In this document: one piece after another, positions 8,812 through 17,034 of the stretch
How the letters are laid out: every line of letters begins with the position of its first letter
Numbering within the stretch: position 1 is the first letter of the stretch
DNA from: Hyphomicrobiales bacterium
GTDB taxonomy: Bacteria > Pseudomonadota > Alphaproteobacteria > Rhizobiales > Rhizobiaceae
NCBI GenBank assembly: GCA_900473745.1
Contig: UCMW01000023.1
Coordinates: forward strand, 1 to 61,209
Direction: 5' to 3'
Length of the DNA: 61,209 bases
The notes under the pieces: model-generated
What the model saw: the letters and a program-made list of their open reading frames with translations, nothing else
Databases searched by the model: none
What the model was told of the DNA's origin: nothing
Program-made: the position numbers and the translations under genes

Positions 8812-9630
8812 TCAGAATGTGGCGGGCGTATTGATCCAGATGAGCACGGTCTCGCCGCTCGAAATGTTTCGCCAGGAATGCGGCCTGCGGCTTTCGAAAT
8901 AGAAGCTGTCACCGGTATGGAGTTCGAAGAACTTGTCTCCGTCTAGAATGATCTCGAGGCTACCCGAGAGCATGTGAATGAACTCCTCCCCCTCGTGCTG
9001 ATAGGCACCCTCACTGGAAGCACCGGGTGCAAGCTGGAAGCGGTTACATTCCATCAGGTTGCGCCCCTCGGCCAAAACCTGCACCGCCACGCCGGACGAC
9101 GTTGTCGGCCAAGAGGCCCATCTGCCGTCGCGGATCAGGGATTCGCCGCCCTGTCCTTCTTCCTGTCCGCTGAGCGAGGCGAGCGTCGTGCCGAGGTGGC
9201 GTGCCACTTCATGCAGTGCGGTGAAGGATAGACCCTGGGACGTCCGCTCGAAGGTCGAGAGCTGCGAAACCGAGACACCTGTCGCCTGCGCGACACTCTC
9301 CAGTGTCTTGCCCGCCTCTCGCCGTAGCCGCCGGATACGTGTGCCCGGGCGAATGTCCGAAGCATCGTCATCACTCTCCGACCCGTCCTCCTCAACATCG
9401 ACAGGAAGCCCGCGCAACGTCTCGCGGATAGCGGCCGGGTTCAGCCCCTTCTCGCTCCGGAGCCAGGCGATCTGCTTCAGCCTGTCGACCAGGCTTCGAT
9501 CATACAAACGCTGTCCCGTCGCAGTCCGGATCGGCTGGATCAGATCCTGGCTTTCCCAGAGCCGGAGCGTCGATGGCGAAACTCCCGCCATCCTGGCGGC
9601 CTCTGCTATCTTGAACCGTATGTCGTCCAC
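8812..9630 (-). CDS. Fused MerR-XRE-cupin transcriptional regulator
   Basis: A 272-residue regulator with two DNA-binding modules. Residues about 6-70 form a MerR-type winged helix (IAEAARMAGVSPSTLRLWES). After an acidic linker (about 75-92), residues 95-155 form an XRE/Cro helix-turn-helix (SVAQATGVSVSQLSTFERT). Residues 195-270 form a cupin barrel (HEGEEFIHMLSGSLEIILDG, GDSFYFES). XRE-cupin fusions such as PuuR commonly control polyamine or amino-acid catabolism; adding a MerR domain is less usual. It is transcribed divergently from gabT-gabD with a 146-nt shared region holding a strong dyad, so it probably controls that operon. Confidence 0.88.
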   Translation of the reverse strand: MDDIRFKIAEAARMAGVSPSTLRLWESQDLIQPIRTATGQRLYDRSLVDRLKQIAWLRSEKGLNPAAIRETLRGLPVDVEEDGSESDDDASDIRPGTRIRRLRREAGKTLESVAQATGVSVSQLSTFERTSQGLSFTALHEVARHLGTTLASLSGQEEGQGGESLIRDGRWASWPTTSSGVAVQVLAEGRNLMECNRFQLAPGASSEGAYQHEGEEFIHMLSGSLEIILDGDKFFELHTGDSFYFESRRPHSWRNISSGETVLIWINTPATF

Positions 9631-9677
9631 GCCGCCCCCAAGGAAATGTCGCAGTCACGGGTGATAATGCCGATAAA

Positions 9678-9716
9678 GCATATTGCAAGTCTACAGAAAA
9701 AATGTAGGAAATATGC
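9678..9716. promoter_or_regulatory. Nested dyad between the fusion regulator and gabT
   Basis: Outer arms GCATATT (9678-9684) and AATATGC (9710-9716) enclose inner arms CTACA (9691-9695) and TGTAG (9703-9707), centred in the shared promoter region. The nested symmetry suits a dimeric regulator with two DNA-binding modules. Assignment to the divergent MerR-XRE-cupin protein is inference. Confidence 0.5.
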
Positions 9717-9776
9717 AACCGCGCGATCAATGACCGATACGACGCCGCTGGCAACCCTTCGCACAGGACGGAAACG

Positions 9777-11057
9777 ATGAAGAACGCCGAAATCTCAGCC
9801 CGCAAGAATGACGCCATCTCCCGCGGCGTCGGCATGACCACGCAGATCTATGCCGACAAGGCTGAGAACTCCGAGATCTGGGATGTTGAGGGCAACCGCT
9901 ACATCGATTTCGCCGGTGGCATCGCCGTCCTCAACACCGGGCACCGCCACCCGAAGGTCATCGAAGCCGTGAAGGCCCAGCTCGACCGCTTCACCCACAC
10001 CTGCCATCAGGTCGTGCCTTACGAGAACTACGTCGCCCTCGCCGAACGTCTGAACAAGATAGTGCCCGGCAACTTCGAGAAAAAGACGATCTTCGCAACG
10101 ACAGGCGCCGAAGCCGTCGAGAACGCCATCAAGATCGCGCGCTGCGCCACCGGCCGCTCCGCCGTCATCGCCTTCACCGGTGGCTTTCATGGTCGTACCT
10201 TCCTCGGCATGGCGCTGACCGGCAAGGTCGTGCCCTACAAGGTCGGCTTCGGCCCGATGATGGGCGACGTCTTCCACGTCCCCTTCCCGCTCGAAATGCA
10301 CGGCATCGATGTCGAAACCTCACTCGACGTGCTCGACAAGCTTTTCAAAGCGGATGTTGATCCGAAGCGCGTGGCCGCGATCATCTTGGAACCCGTCCAG
10401 GGCGAAGGTGGCTTCTACGACGTGCCGCGTCCGCTGATGAAGGCACTGCGCGAACTCTGCGACGAACACGGCATCCTGCTGGTAGCCGACGAAGTCCAGA
10501 CCGGCTTCGCCCGCACCGGCAAGCTCTTCGCCATGGAGCATTACGATGTGGTCCCGGACCTGACGACGATGGCGAAGAGTCTCGCTGGCGGCTTCCCGCT
10601 CTCGGCCGTCACCGGCCGCGCCGAATTGATGGATGCCCCCGGCCCCGGCGGCCTTGGCGGCACCTATGCCGGCAATCCGCTGGCGATCGCCGCCGCCCAT
10701 GCTGTCCTCGATGTCATCGAGGAGGAGCAGCTCTGCGACCGCGCCAACCAGCTCGGTAATCGTCTCAAGCAGCGCCTCGAGAGCCTGCGGTCGGACATTC
10801 CCCACATCATGGACATCCGCGGTCTCGGCTTCATGAATGCCGTCGAGTTCAAGGTGCCGGGAAGCGACAAGCCGAATGCGGACTTCACCAATGCGGTCCG
10901 TCTGAAGGCGCTGGAAAAGGGCCTGATCCTTCTCACCTGCGGCGTCTACAGCAACGTCATCCGCTTCCTCGCCCCGATCACCATCCAGGACGAGGTCTTC
11001 AACGAGGCGCTAGACCTGATCGAAGCCTCGATCCGTGAAGTTGCAGCAGGAGCCTGA
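9777..11057 (+). CDS. gabT: 4-aminobutyrate (or 5-aminovalerate) aminotransferase
   Basis: A 426-residue class III PLP aminotransferase that transfers the omega-amino group of GABA to 2-oxoglutarate, giving succinate semialdehyde. The PLP lysine is K267 (MAKSLAGGFPLSAV), preceded by the LVADEVQTGFARTGK motif; the early FAGGIAVLNTGHRHP segment is typical of GabT. Length is normal for the family. It is followed after 3 nt by gabD, so the two form an operon that yields succinate. The same pair can act on 5-aminovalerate and glutarate semialdehyde (DavT/DavD) in lysine breakdown, which sequence alone cannot exclude. Confidence 0.9.
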   Translation: MKNAEISARKNDAISRGVGMTTQIYADKAENSEIWDVEGNRYIDFAGGIAVLNTGHRHPKVIEAVKAQLDRFTHTCHQVVPYENYVALAERLNKIVPGNFEKKTIFATTGAEAVENAIKIARCATGRSAVIAFTGGFHGRTFLGMALTGKVVPYKVGFGPMMGDVFHVPFPLEMHGIDVETSLDVLDKLFKADVDPKRVAAIILEPVQGEGGFYDVPRPLMKALRELCDEHGILLVADEVQTGFARTGKLFAMEHYDVVPDLTTMAKSLAGGFPLSAVTGRAELMDAPGPGGLGGTYAGNPLAIAAAHAVLDVIEEEQLCDRANQLGNRLKQRLESLRSDIPHIMDIRGLGFMNAVEFKVPGSDKPNADFTNAVRLKALEKGLILLTCGVYSNVIRFLAPITIQDEVFNEALDLIEASIREVAAGA

Positions 11058-11060
11058 GGC

Positions 11061-12545
11061 ATGACCATTTCGAAAGTTCTGACCGACAAGCTCAAGGACC
11101 CGACACTGGCGATCGACAAGTCGCTCGTCGGCAATGACTGGCTGGCGACGAGCCAGTCGGGCAAAACCTTCGAGGTCACCAACCCGGCCACGGGCGAAGT
11201 CATCGCCGTGCTTCCTGACCTGAACAAGGCGGAAGTGACTAAGGCGATTGACGCTGCGCACACGGCTCAAAAGGATTGGGCGAAGAAGACCGGCAAGGAG
11301 CGCGCCGCGGTGCTCCGCAAGTGGAACGACCTGATGGTCGCCAACGCCGACGATCTCGCAACCATTCTCACGATGGAAATGGGCAAGCCCTGGGCCGAAG
11401 CCCGCGGCGAAATTCTCTACGGTGCATCCTACGTCGAGTGGTTCGCGGAGGAAGCGAAGCGCGTCTATGGCGACACGATCCCCGGCCACCAGGCTGACAA
11501 GCGGATCATGGTCATCAAGCAGCCGGTCGGCGTCGTCGGCGCGATCACGCCGTGGAACTTCCCGAACGCCATGCTCGCCCGCAAGGTCGCCCCGGCTCTC
11601 GCCGTCGGCTGCGCCATGGTATCGAAGCCTGCCGCCCAGACACCGCTCTCGGCACTGGCACTCGCCATTCTCGCCGAGCGCGCTGGCCTGACGGCCGGCC
11701 TGTTCTCGGTACTGACCTCGACCGATGCAGCCATGGTCGGCCAGGAATTCTGCGCCAATGACAAGGTCCGCAAGCTGACCTTCACCGGCTCCACCAATGT
11801 CGGCCGCATCCTGATGCGCCAGGGTGCCGACCAGATCATGAAGCTCGGCCTGGAACTCGGCGGCAATGCGCCCTTCATCGTCTTCGACGATGCGGATCTC
11901 GATGCCGCCGTCGAAGGCGCGATGATCTCGAAGTATCGCAATGCTGGCCAGACCTGCGTCTGCGCCAATCGTCTCTATATCCAGTCCGGCATATACGACA
12001 CGTTTGCCAAGAAGCTCGCCGAGAAGGTCGCGCAGCTCAAGGTCGGCAACGGCTTTGCCGAAGGTGTGACGACCGGCCCGCTGATCGATGCCAAGGCGGT
12101 CGACAAGGTCAAGGAGCACGTCGCAGACGCCGTCTCCAAGGGCGCGAAGGTCGCCCTCGGCGGCAAGCCGTCTTCGGCTGGCGAACTCTTCTTCGAACCG
12201 ACGATCCTGACGGGTGTAACCACCGATATGAAGGTCGCGACCGAAGAGACCTTTGGCCCGGTCGCCCCGCTCTTCAAATTCGAGACGGAAGAAGAAGTAG
12301 TCGAACTCGCCAACGCGACTGAGTTCGGCCTCGCCTCCTATTTCTACTCGAAGGACATCGCCAAGATTTTCCGGGTCGCAGAAGCCCTCGAATACGGCAT
12401 GGTTGGCGTCAACACCGGCCTGATCTCGACGGAAGTCGCGCCCTTCGGTGGCATCAAGCAGTCCGGCCTCGGCCGTGAAGGCTCGAAATACGGCATCGAT
12501 GACTATACCGAGATCAAATACATCTGCCTGGGTGGCATCGCTTAA
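11061..12545 (+). CDS. gabD: Succinate-semialdehyde (or glutarate-semialdehyde) dehydrogenase, NADP-type
   Basis: A 494-residue aldehyde dehydrogenase of the GabD group. It has the Rossmann NAD(P)-binding region around GAITPWNFPNAML, the general base in LELGGNAPFIVF, and the nucleophilic Cys299 in NAGQTCVCANRLY. The C-terminal TEVAPFGGIKQSGLGREG is typical of SSADH. It begins 3 nt after gabT, with GGAG and GAGG upstream as ribosome site, so the products are co-made to convert GABA to succinate. An intrinsic terminator follows directly. Confidence 0.93.
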   Translation: MTISKVLTDKLKDPTLAIDKSLVGNDWLATSQSGKTFEVTNPATGEVIAVLPDLNKAEVTKAIDAAHTAQKDWAKKTGKERAAVLRKWNDLMVANADDLATILTMEMGKPWAEARGEILYGASYVEWFAEEAKRVYGDTIPGHQADKRIMVIKQPVGVVGAITPWNFPNAMLARKVAPALAVGCAMVSKPAAQTPLSALALAILAERAGLTAGLFSVLTSTDAAMVGQEFCANDKVRKLTFTGSTNVGRILMRQGADQIMKLGLELGGNAPFIVFDDADLDAAVEGAMISKYRNAGQTCVCANRLYIQSGIYDTFAKKLAEKVAQLKVGNGFAEGVTTGPLIDAKAVDKVKEHVADAVSKGAKVALGGKPSSAGELFFEPTILTGVTTDMKVATEETFGPVAPLFKFETEEEVVELANATEFGLASYFYSKDIAKIFRVAEALEYGMVGVNTGLISTEVAPFGGIKQSGLGREGSKYGIDDYTEIKYICLGGIA

Positions 12546-12567
12546 GGCAAAATGCACTCTAGACAGC

Positions 12568-12605
12568 AAAAAGCCCGGCGCTTCAAAGAACACCGGGCTT
12601 TTTGC
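12568..12605. terminator. Bidirectional terminator between gabD and efp
   Basis: Stem AAAAAGCCCGG (12568-12578) / CCGGGCTTTTT (12593-12603) with A and T runs on both flanks, placed between two convergent genes. Confidence 0.9.
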
Positions 12606-12626
12606 ATTTCAGAACTAAAGATGCGC

Positions 12627-13196
12627 TCAGTTCTTGGCGCGCTCGACGTAGGAATTGTCTTCAGTGGCGATAACCACGCGGATGCCGGCGTCGATATGCG
12701 GCGGCACCATGGTGCGGATACCGTTCGACAGCATGGCGGGTTTGTAGGACGACGACGCCGTCTGCCCCTTCACGACCGGCTCGGTCTCGGTGATTTCGAG
12801 CGTCACATGGCGCGGCAACTGCAGAGCCAGCGCAATGCCTTCATGCATCGACAGAATGCAGACCATGCCTTCCTGCAGATAAGCCTTCTGATCACCCATC
12901 GTCTCGGCGTCCACCACGACCTGGTCGTAGTTTTCCGGGTTCATGAAGTGGAAGCCTTCACCGTCCTCGTAGAGGAACTGGTGGTTGACGTCTTCCACGA
13001 AGGCGCGCTCGACCTGCTCCGTCGTGCGCCAGCGCTCCGAAACCTTCACGCCGTCAACGATGCGGCGCATGTTAACCTGCGTGACGGGCGTGCCCTTGCC
13101 GGGGTGGAAGTTTTCGGCAGTGAGCACGACATAGAGCTTGCCGTCGACATCGATAACATTGCCCTTGCGGACGGAAGAGGCGATAACCTTGACCAT
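12627..13196 (-). CDS. efp: Elongation factor P
   Basis: A 189-residue translation factor that relieves ribosome stalling at polyproline stretches. Three beta-barrel domains are evident; the modification loop HPGKGTP places lysine at residue 34, the position beta-lysylated in E. coli. The ATG at 13196 gives the standard EF-P start; the frame stays open further upstream but that would add about 68 unrelated residues. The divergent epmA and epmB genes encode the enzymes that modify this lysine, so the cluster is functionally complete except for EpmC. Confidence 0.97.
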   Translation of the reverse strand: MVKVIASSVRKGNVIDVDGKLYVVLTAENFHPGKGTPVTQVNMRRIVDGVKVSERWRTTEQVERAFVEDVNHQFLYEDGEGFHFMNPENYDQVVVDAETMGDQKAYLQEGMVCILSMHEGIALALQLPRHVTLEITETEPVVKGQTASSSYKPAMLSNGIRTMVPPHIDAGIRVVIATEDNSYVERAKN

Positions 13197-13333
13197 GGGA
13201 ATTCCTTGTATCTGCGTGAGACCCGTCGTAAAGGACGGCCGTCCCTGCTGACGTCTTCGAATTTCTCGGGCGGGACTAACCCAAATCCGGCAAAATAGCC
13301 AGCCCGTGTTGAGAGAAGGATCGATAATCCGGA

Positions 13334-14401
13334 ATGTCTGACCGCAGCCGTTCAGCCCCTGCGTGGTGGACACCGTCGGCCCACGCCGATCGACGGCCAT
13401 TTCTCATCGGACGCAACCGGATCCAGGCGGCTTTCCGCGCCCATTTCACGAACGAAGGCTTTGTCGAGGTCGACACCGCAACGCTGCAGGTCTCGCCCGG
13501 CAACGAAGCCCATCTGCATGCCTTCCAGACCGAAGCGATCGGCCACGATGGCTCATCCCTCCCGCTCTATCTGCATACATCTCCCGAATTTGCCTGCAAG
13601 AAATTGCTCGTCGCCGGCGAAACCAAGATCGCTTGCTTCGCTCATGTCTATCGCAACCGCGAGCGCGGCCCCCTTCACCATCCCGAATTCACAATGCTGG
13701 AATGGTATCGTGTCGGCGAAGGTTACGAGCAGCTCATGCAGGATTGCGCCGGCCTGATCGCGCTCGCCGCCGGCACAGCGGGGACGCAGCAGTTTGCCTA
13801 TGGCGGGAAGACCGTCGATCCGTTCGCACAGCCCGAACGGATCTCTGTTGCGGACGCCTTCGCGCGTTACGCCGACATCGACTTGTTGGCCACGATTGGA
13901 GCGGATGGCAGCACGGACCGGAATATGTTGGCGACGCAATTGCGGGCCGCTGGCATCCGCGTTGCAGGCGACGACACCTGGGCCGATCTCTTCAGCCGCG
14001 TCATCGTGGAAAAGATCGAGCCCAACCTCGGCAATGGGCGGGTCACCATCCTCGACCGCTACCCCGTCGCCGAGGCAGCCCTGGCCCGCCCCTGCGCCGA
14101 CGATACGCGGGTTGCCGAACGCTTCGAGGTCTATGCCTGCGGCGTAGAACTGGCCAATGCCTTCGGTGAACTGACGGACCCGACCGAACAGCGCCGCCGC
14201 TTCGAAGCCGAGATGGTCGAGAAACTGCGCGTCTACGACGAGACCTATCCAATCGACGAAGACTTCCTCGAAGCTTTGGCATCGATGCCCGAAGCCTCGG
14301 GCATCGCCCTCGGTTTCGACCGCCTGGTGATGCTGGCGACCGGGGCTCTGCGGATCGACCAAGTGATCTGGGCACCGGTGGCGGAGACGCACCTTGGCTG
14401 A
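13334..14401 (+). CDS. epmA: EF-P beta-lysine ligase (EpmA/GenX/PoxA)
   Basis: A 355-residue class II lysyl-tRNA-synthetase-like protein lacking the N-terminal anticodon-binding domain. It activates (R)-beta-lysine and attaches it to the EF-P lysine. Motif 2 appears in FAHVYRNRERGPLHHPEF and motif 3 in GIALGFDRLVMLATG. It overlaps the start of epmB by 8 nt and is divergent from efp across a 137-nt region. The 355-residue length compares with about 325 for the E. coli enzyme, the excess being an N-terminal extension. Confidence 0.93.
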   Translation: MSDRSRSAPAWWTPSAHADRRPFLIGRNRIQAAFRAHFTNEGFVEVDTATLQVSPGNEAHLHAFQTEAIGHDGSSLPLYLHTSPEFACKKLLVAGETKIACFAHVYRNRERGPLHHPEFTMLEWYRVGEGYEQLMQDCAGLIALAAGTAGTQQFAYGGKTVDPFAQPERISVADAFARYADIDLLATIGADGSTDRNMLATQLRAAGIRVAGDDTWADLFSRVIVEKIEPNLGNGRVTILDRYPVAEAALARPCADDTRVAERFEVYACGVELANAFGELTDPTEQRRRFEAEMVEKLRVYDETYPIDEDFLEALASMPEASGIALGFDRLVMLATGALRIDQVIWAPVAETHLG

Positions 14402-15437
14402 GGGTACCCTACGCAGTGTGAGCGATCTCGTATCGGACGGCCTAGTACGAGCCGCAGAGGCGACGGAACTCGACGCCGTTGCCGAGCGCTACGCAATCGC
14501 TGTTACCCCGACCGTCCGCGCCCTGATCGACACCAGCGATCCCAATGATCCGATTGCTGCCCAATATGTGCCGACCGCCGACGAACTGGTCGAACACCCC
14601 GATGAACGTCCCGACCCCATCGGCGACCATCCCCATACGCCCGTAGAAGGCATCGTCCACCGCTATCCCGACCGGGTTCTGCTCAAACTCTTGCATGTCT
14701 GCCCGGTCTACTGTCGCTTCTGTTTCCGTCGCGAAATGGTCGGACCCCAGGGCGAGGGCAATCTCGGCGCCGAAGCGCTGAAGAAGGCACTCGACTACAT
14801 CCGCGCCGACGAGCGGATCTGGGAAGTGATCCTGACCGGCGGCGATCCACTGATCCTCTCGCCTCGGCGGTTGAAGGACGTCATGCAGGAACTGGCAACT
14901 ATTGCTCATGTTCGGATCGTCCGCATTCACAGCCGCGTGCCGGCCGTCGATCCAGAGCGCATCTCCAATGACTTGCTGGACGCACTCACTGCCGGCGGCA
15001 AGATGCTCTACCTGGCTCTGCATGTGAACCACCCGCGCGAACTCACGCCGGAGGTCCGCAAGGCCTGCGCGCGCCTCTCGGCGACCGGTGTCCAACTGGT
15101 CAGCCAGAGTGTCCTTCTGAGAGGCATCAACGACAGTGCCGAGACGCTGTCAGACCTGATGCGCGCCTTCGTCGAAACCGGCGTAAAGCCCTACTACCTC
15201 CACCATCCCGACATGGCGCCCGGCACCGGGCATTTCCGCCTGACAATCGCAGAGGGTCAGGCGCTTATTCGGGAGTTGCGCAGCAAGCTCTCAGGCATCT
15301 GCATCCCTCATTACATCCTCGATCTGCCCGGCGGCCACGGAAAGGTAGAGATCGGCACGAATACCCTGCGCGAAGTTGAACCAAATCGATACATGGTTCT
15401 CGACCGCCAGGGCCTGGAAAGGGCCTACGAAGGCTGA
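14394..15437 (+). CDS. epmB: EF-P lysine 2,3-aminomutase (EpmB, radical SAM)
   Basis: A 347-residue radical SAM, PLP-dependent aminomutase that makes beta-lysine for EpmA. The cluster-binding motif CxxxCxxC is at Cys103, Cys107 and Cys110 (HVCPVYCRFCFRREM), and the PLP lysine is in LPGGHGKVE near the C terminus. The start is a TTG at 14394 with GGAG about 8 nt upstream; a GTG at 14418 is an alternative. Translational overlap with epmA and proximity to efp distinguish it from catabolic lysine 2,3-aminomutase. Confidence 0.92.
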   Translation: MAEGTLRSVSDLVSDGLVRAAEATELDAVAERYAIAVTPTVRALIDTSDPNDPIAAQYVPTADELVEHPDERPDPIGDHPHTPVEGIVHRYPDRVLLKLLHVCPVYCRFCFRREMVGPQGEGNLGAEALKKALDYIRADERIWEVILTGGDPLILSPRRLKDVMQELATIAHVRIVRIHSRVPAVDPERISNDLLDALTAGGKMLYLALHVNHPRELTPEVRKACARLSATGVQLVSQSVLLRGINDSAETLSDLMRAFVETGVKPYYLHHPDMAPGTGHFRLTIAEGQALIRELRSKLSGICIPHYILDLPGGHGKVEIGTNTLREVEPNRYMVLDRQGLERAYEG

Positions 15438-15597
15438 TTCAACTCGATTTACAACCGTCAATGGGCAAACCCGCAGCTTTTTGCCTTCGCCTAAGTCTTC
15501 GTTCATTCCAACTTTACCGAACCGCTTAGCGGAAACTTCGTCTTTCCTCTGTAAGAAATCGCTCAACAAATTTTGAGCGTCCGATCGGAGGATTACG

Positions 15598-15849
15598 ATG
15601 AACGAAACAATCCGCACTCTGCTGGCCAAACTTGGCGGCCTTCCTGTCGCGGTCGATACCCTCGCTGACGATGCGGATCTCTACGCGGCCGGTCTTTCTT
15701 CATTCGCCTCCGTGCAGCTTATGCTCGGCCTTGAGGAAGCTTTCGACATGGAGTTTCCCGATCATCTGCTGAACCGCAAGTCCTTTGCCAGCATCGCCGC
15801 GATCGAGACCACGGTCGCGACTATTGTCGGGGACAGAAAGGTCGCCTGA
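15598..15849 (+). CDS. Aminoacyl carrier protein (ACP-like)
   Basis: An 83-residue acidic helical carrier protein. The phosphopantetheine site is Ser35 in AGLSSFASVQLML; the usual Asp before the serine is replaced by Ser34, unlike fatty-acid ACP. CGGAGGA precedes the ATG. It is the first gene of a run in which the next four genes follow at 0-11 nt intervals or overlaps. The adjacent amino acid:[carrier protein] ligase indicates that this protein is loaded with an amino acid rather than a fatty acid, as shown for homologues from Bradyrhizobium and Agrobacterium. Confidence 0.88.
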   Translation: MNETIRTLLAKLGGLPVAVDTLADDADLYAAGLSSFASVQLMLGLEEAFDMEFPDHLLNRKSFASIAAIETTVATIVGDRKVA

Positions 15850-17030
15850 TGGACCTCTCCTCCACATCGACGGATAAGAGCCTGAAGGCACGCGCGTCCC
15901 GCGTTGCCGCGGTCGCCGCCATGCACGCTGACGATGTCGACAAGGCCGGTTGCTTTCCGAAGGAAGCGGTCGATGCCATGAAGGCGGAACGGTTGCTCGG
16001 GATTCAGATCCCCGTCGATTGCGGTGGCGAAGGCCGTTCGACCTCCGAAATCGCCGAACTCTGCACGATCATGGCCCAAGGCTGCGCTGCAAGCGCCATG
16101 ATCTTCGCCATGCACCAGATCAAGGTATCGAGCCTCGTCTCGCATGGGACCGATGCCTCCTGGCATCGGGACTTCATGCGCCGGATCTGCGCTGACCAAT
16201 GGCTCTTGGGCTCTGCCACCACAGAAGGCGGCATCGGCGGCAACCTGCGCAACTCCATCTGCGCCATCGAGGTCGAGGGCGATCTTTGCCGGCTGGAGAA
16301 GGATGCAACCGTCATCTCCTATGGCAAACACGCCGACGCCATCCTAATCACATCACGTGCCCACAAGGACGCCCCGCCGACCGATCAGGTCATGACGGTT
16401 TTCCTCAAGGCTCAGTACACACTTGAGCAGACCCATGTCTGGGACACGCTCGGGATGCGCGGCACCTGCTCCGACGGCTTCCTGTTCAAGGGCGAGGCAC
16501 CGGCGGAACAGATCCTGCCGAAACCCTTCGCCGAGATCGCGGCCCAGTCCATGCTTGCGAGTTCCCATCTTCTCTGGAGTGCCCTCTGGTACGGCATCGC
16601 CGTCGACGCCTTCGCCAAGGCGCAGACATTTGTCAAAGCAGCGGCCCGCAAGGCACCCGGCACCCAGCCACCGGGTCTTGTGCAACTCGCGGAAATGTCG
16701 GGTCAGTTGCAGGTCATCCGGTCCAACATCCAGGCCGGCCTCGCATCCTACGAGCAGGCGCTGAAAGATCCGGACCGCCTATCCTCCATGGGCTTCGCCG
16801 TGGCCATGAACAACGTCAAGATCGCCTCTTCCGAGATGATCCTGCCAGTGATCCACCAGGCGCTCAGGATCTGCGGCATCATGGGTTACAAGAACGGCAC
16901 TCCCTATAGCCTGGGTCGCCATCTGCGGGATGCCCATTCCGCCGAACTGATGATTTCCAACGACCGCATCCTCGGCAACACAGCGACGATGCTGCTCGTA
17001 CACAAGCAAGAAACTGGATTGTTGGGGTAA
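15849..17030 (+). CDS. Acyl-CoA dehydrogenase-like flavoprotein of the carrier-protein cluster
   Basis: A 393-residue member of the acyl-CoA dehydrogenase superfamily. The mid-region LLGSATTEGGIGGN occupies the flavin/substrate-binding position, and the C-terminal half is helical. At the C-terminal position where true dehydrogenases have YEGT with the catalytic glutamate, this protein has ISNDRILGNTA, so the base is missing or placed elsewhere. Its ATG overlaps the carrier-protein stop. A plausible role is oxidation or hydroxylation of an aminoacyl thioester on that carrier, as flavoproteins do for prolyl carrier proteins; this is inferred from context. Confidence 0.82.
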   Translation: MDLSSTSTDKSLKARASRVAAVAAMHADDVDKAGCFPKEAVDAMKAERLLGIQIPVDCGGEGRSTSEIAELCTIMAQGCAASAMIFAMHQIKVSSLVSHGTDASWHRDFMRRICADQWLLGSATTEGGIGGNLRNSICAIEVEGDLCRLEKDATVISYGKHADAILITSRAHKDAPPTDQVMTVFLKAQYTLEQTHVWDTLGMRGTCSDGFLFKGEAPAEQILPKPFAEIAAQSMLASSHLLWSALWYGIAVDAFAKAQTFVKAAARKAPGTQPPGLVQLAEMSGQLQVIRSNIQAGLASYEQALKDPDRLSSMGFAVAMNNVKIASSEMILPVIHQALRICGIMGYKNGTPYSLGRHLRDAHSAELMISNDRILGNTATMLLVHKQETGLLG

Positions 17031-17034
17031 CCAA

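Noticed and set aside
12552..13298. Long open frame antisense to efp (248 codons)
   Set aside because: It lies wholly opposite a certain elongation factor P gene, begins in a terminator and has no recognisable protein family.
13334..14401. Annotation of this gene as lysyl-tRNA synthetase
   Set aside because: It lacks the anticodon-binding domain and sits with efp and epmB, which identifies EpmA.
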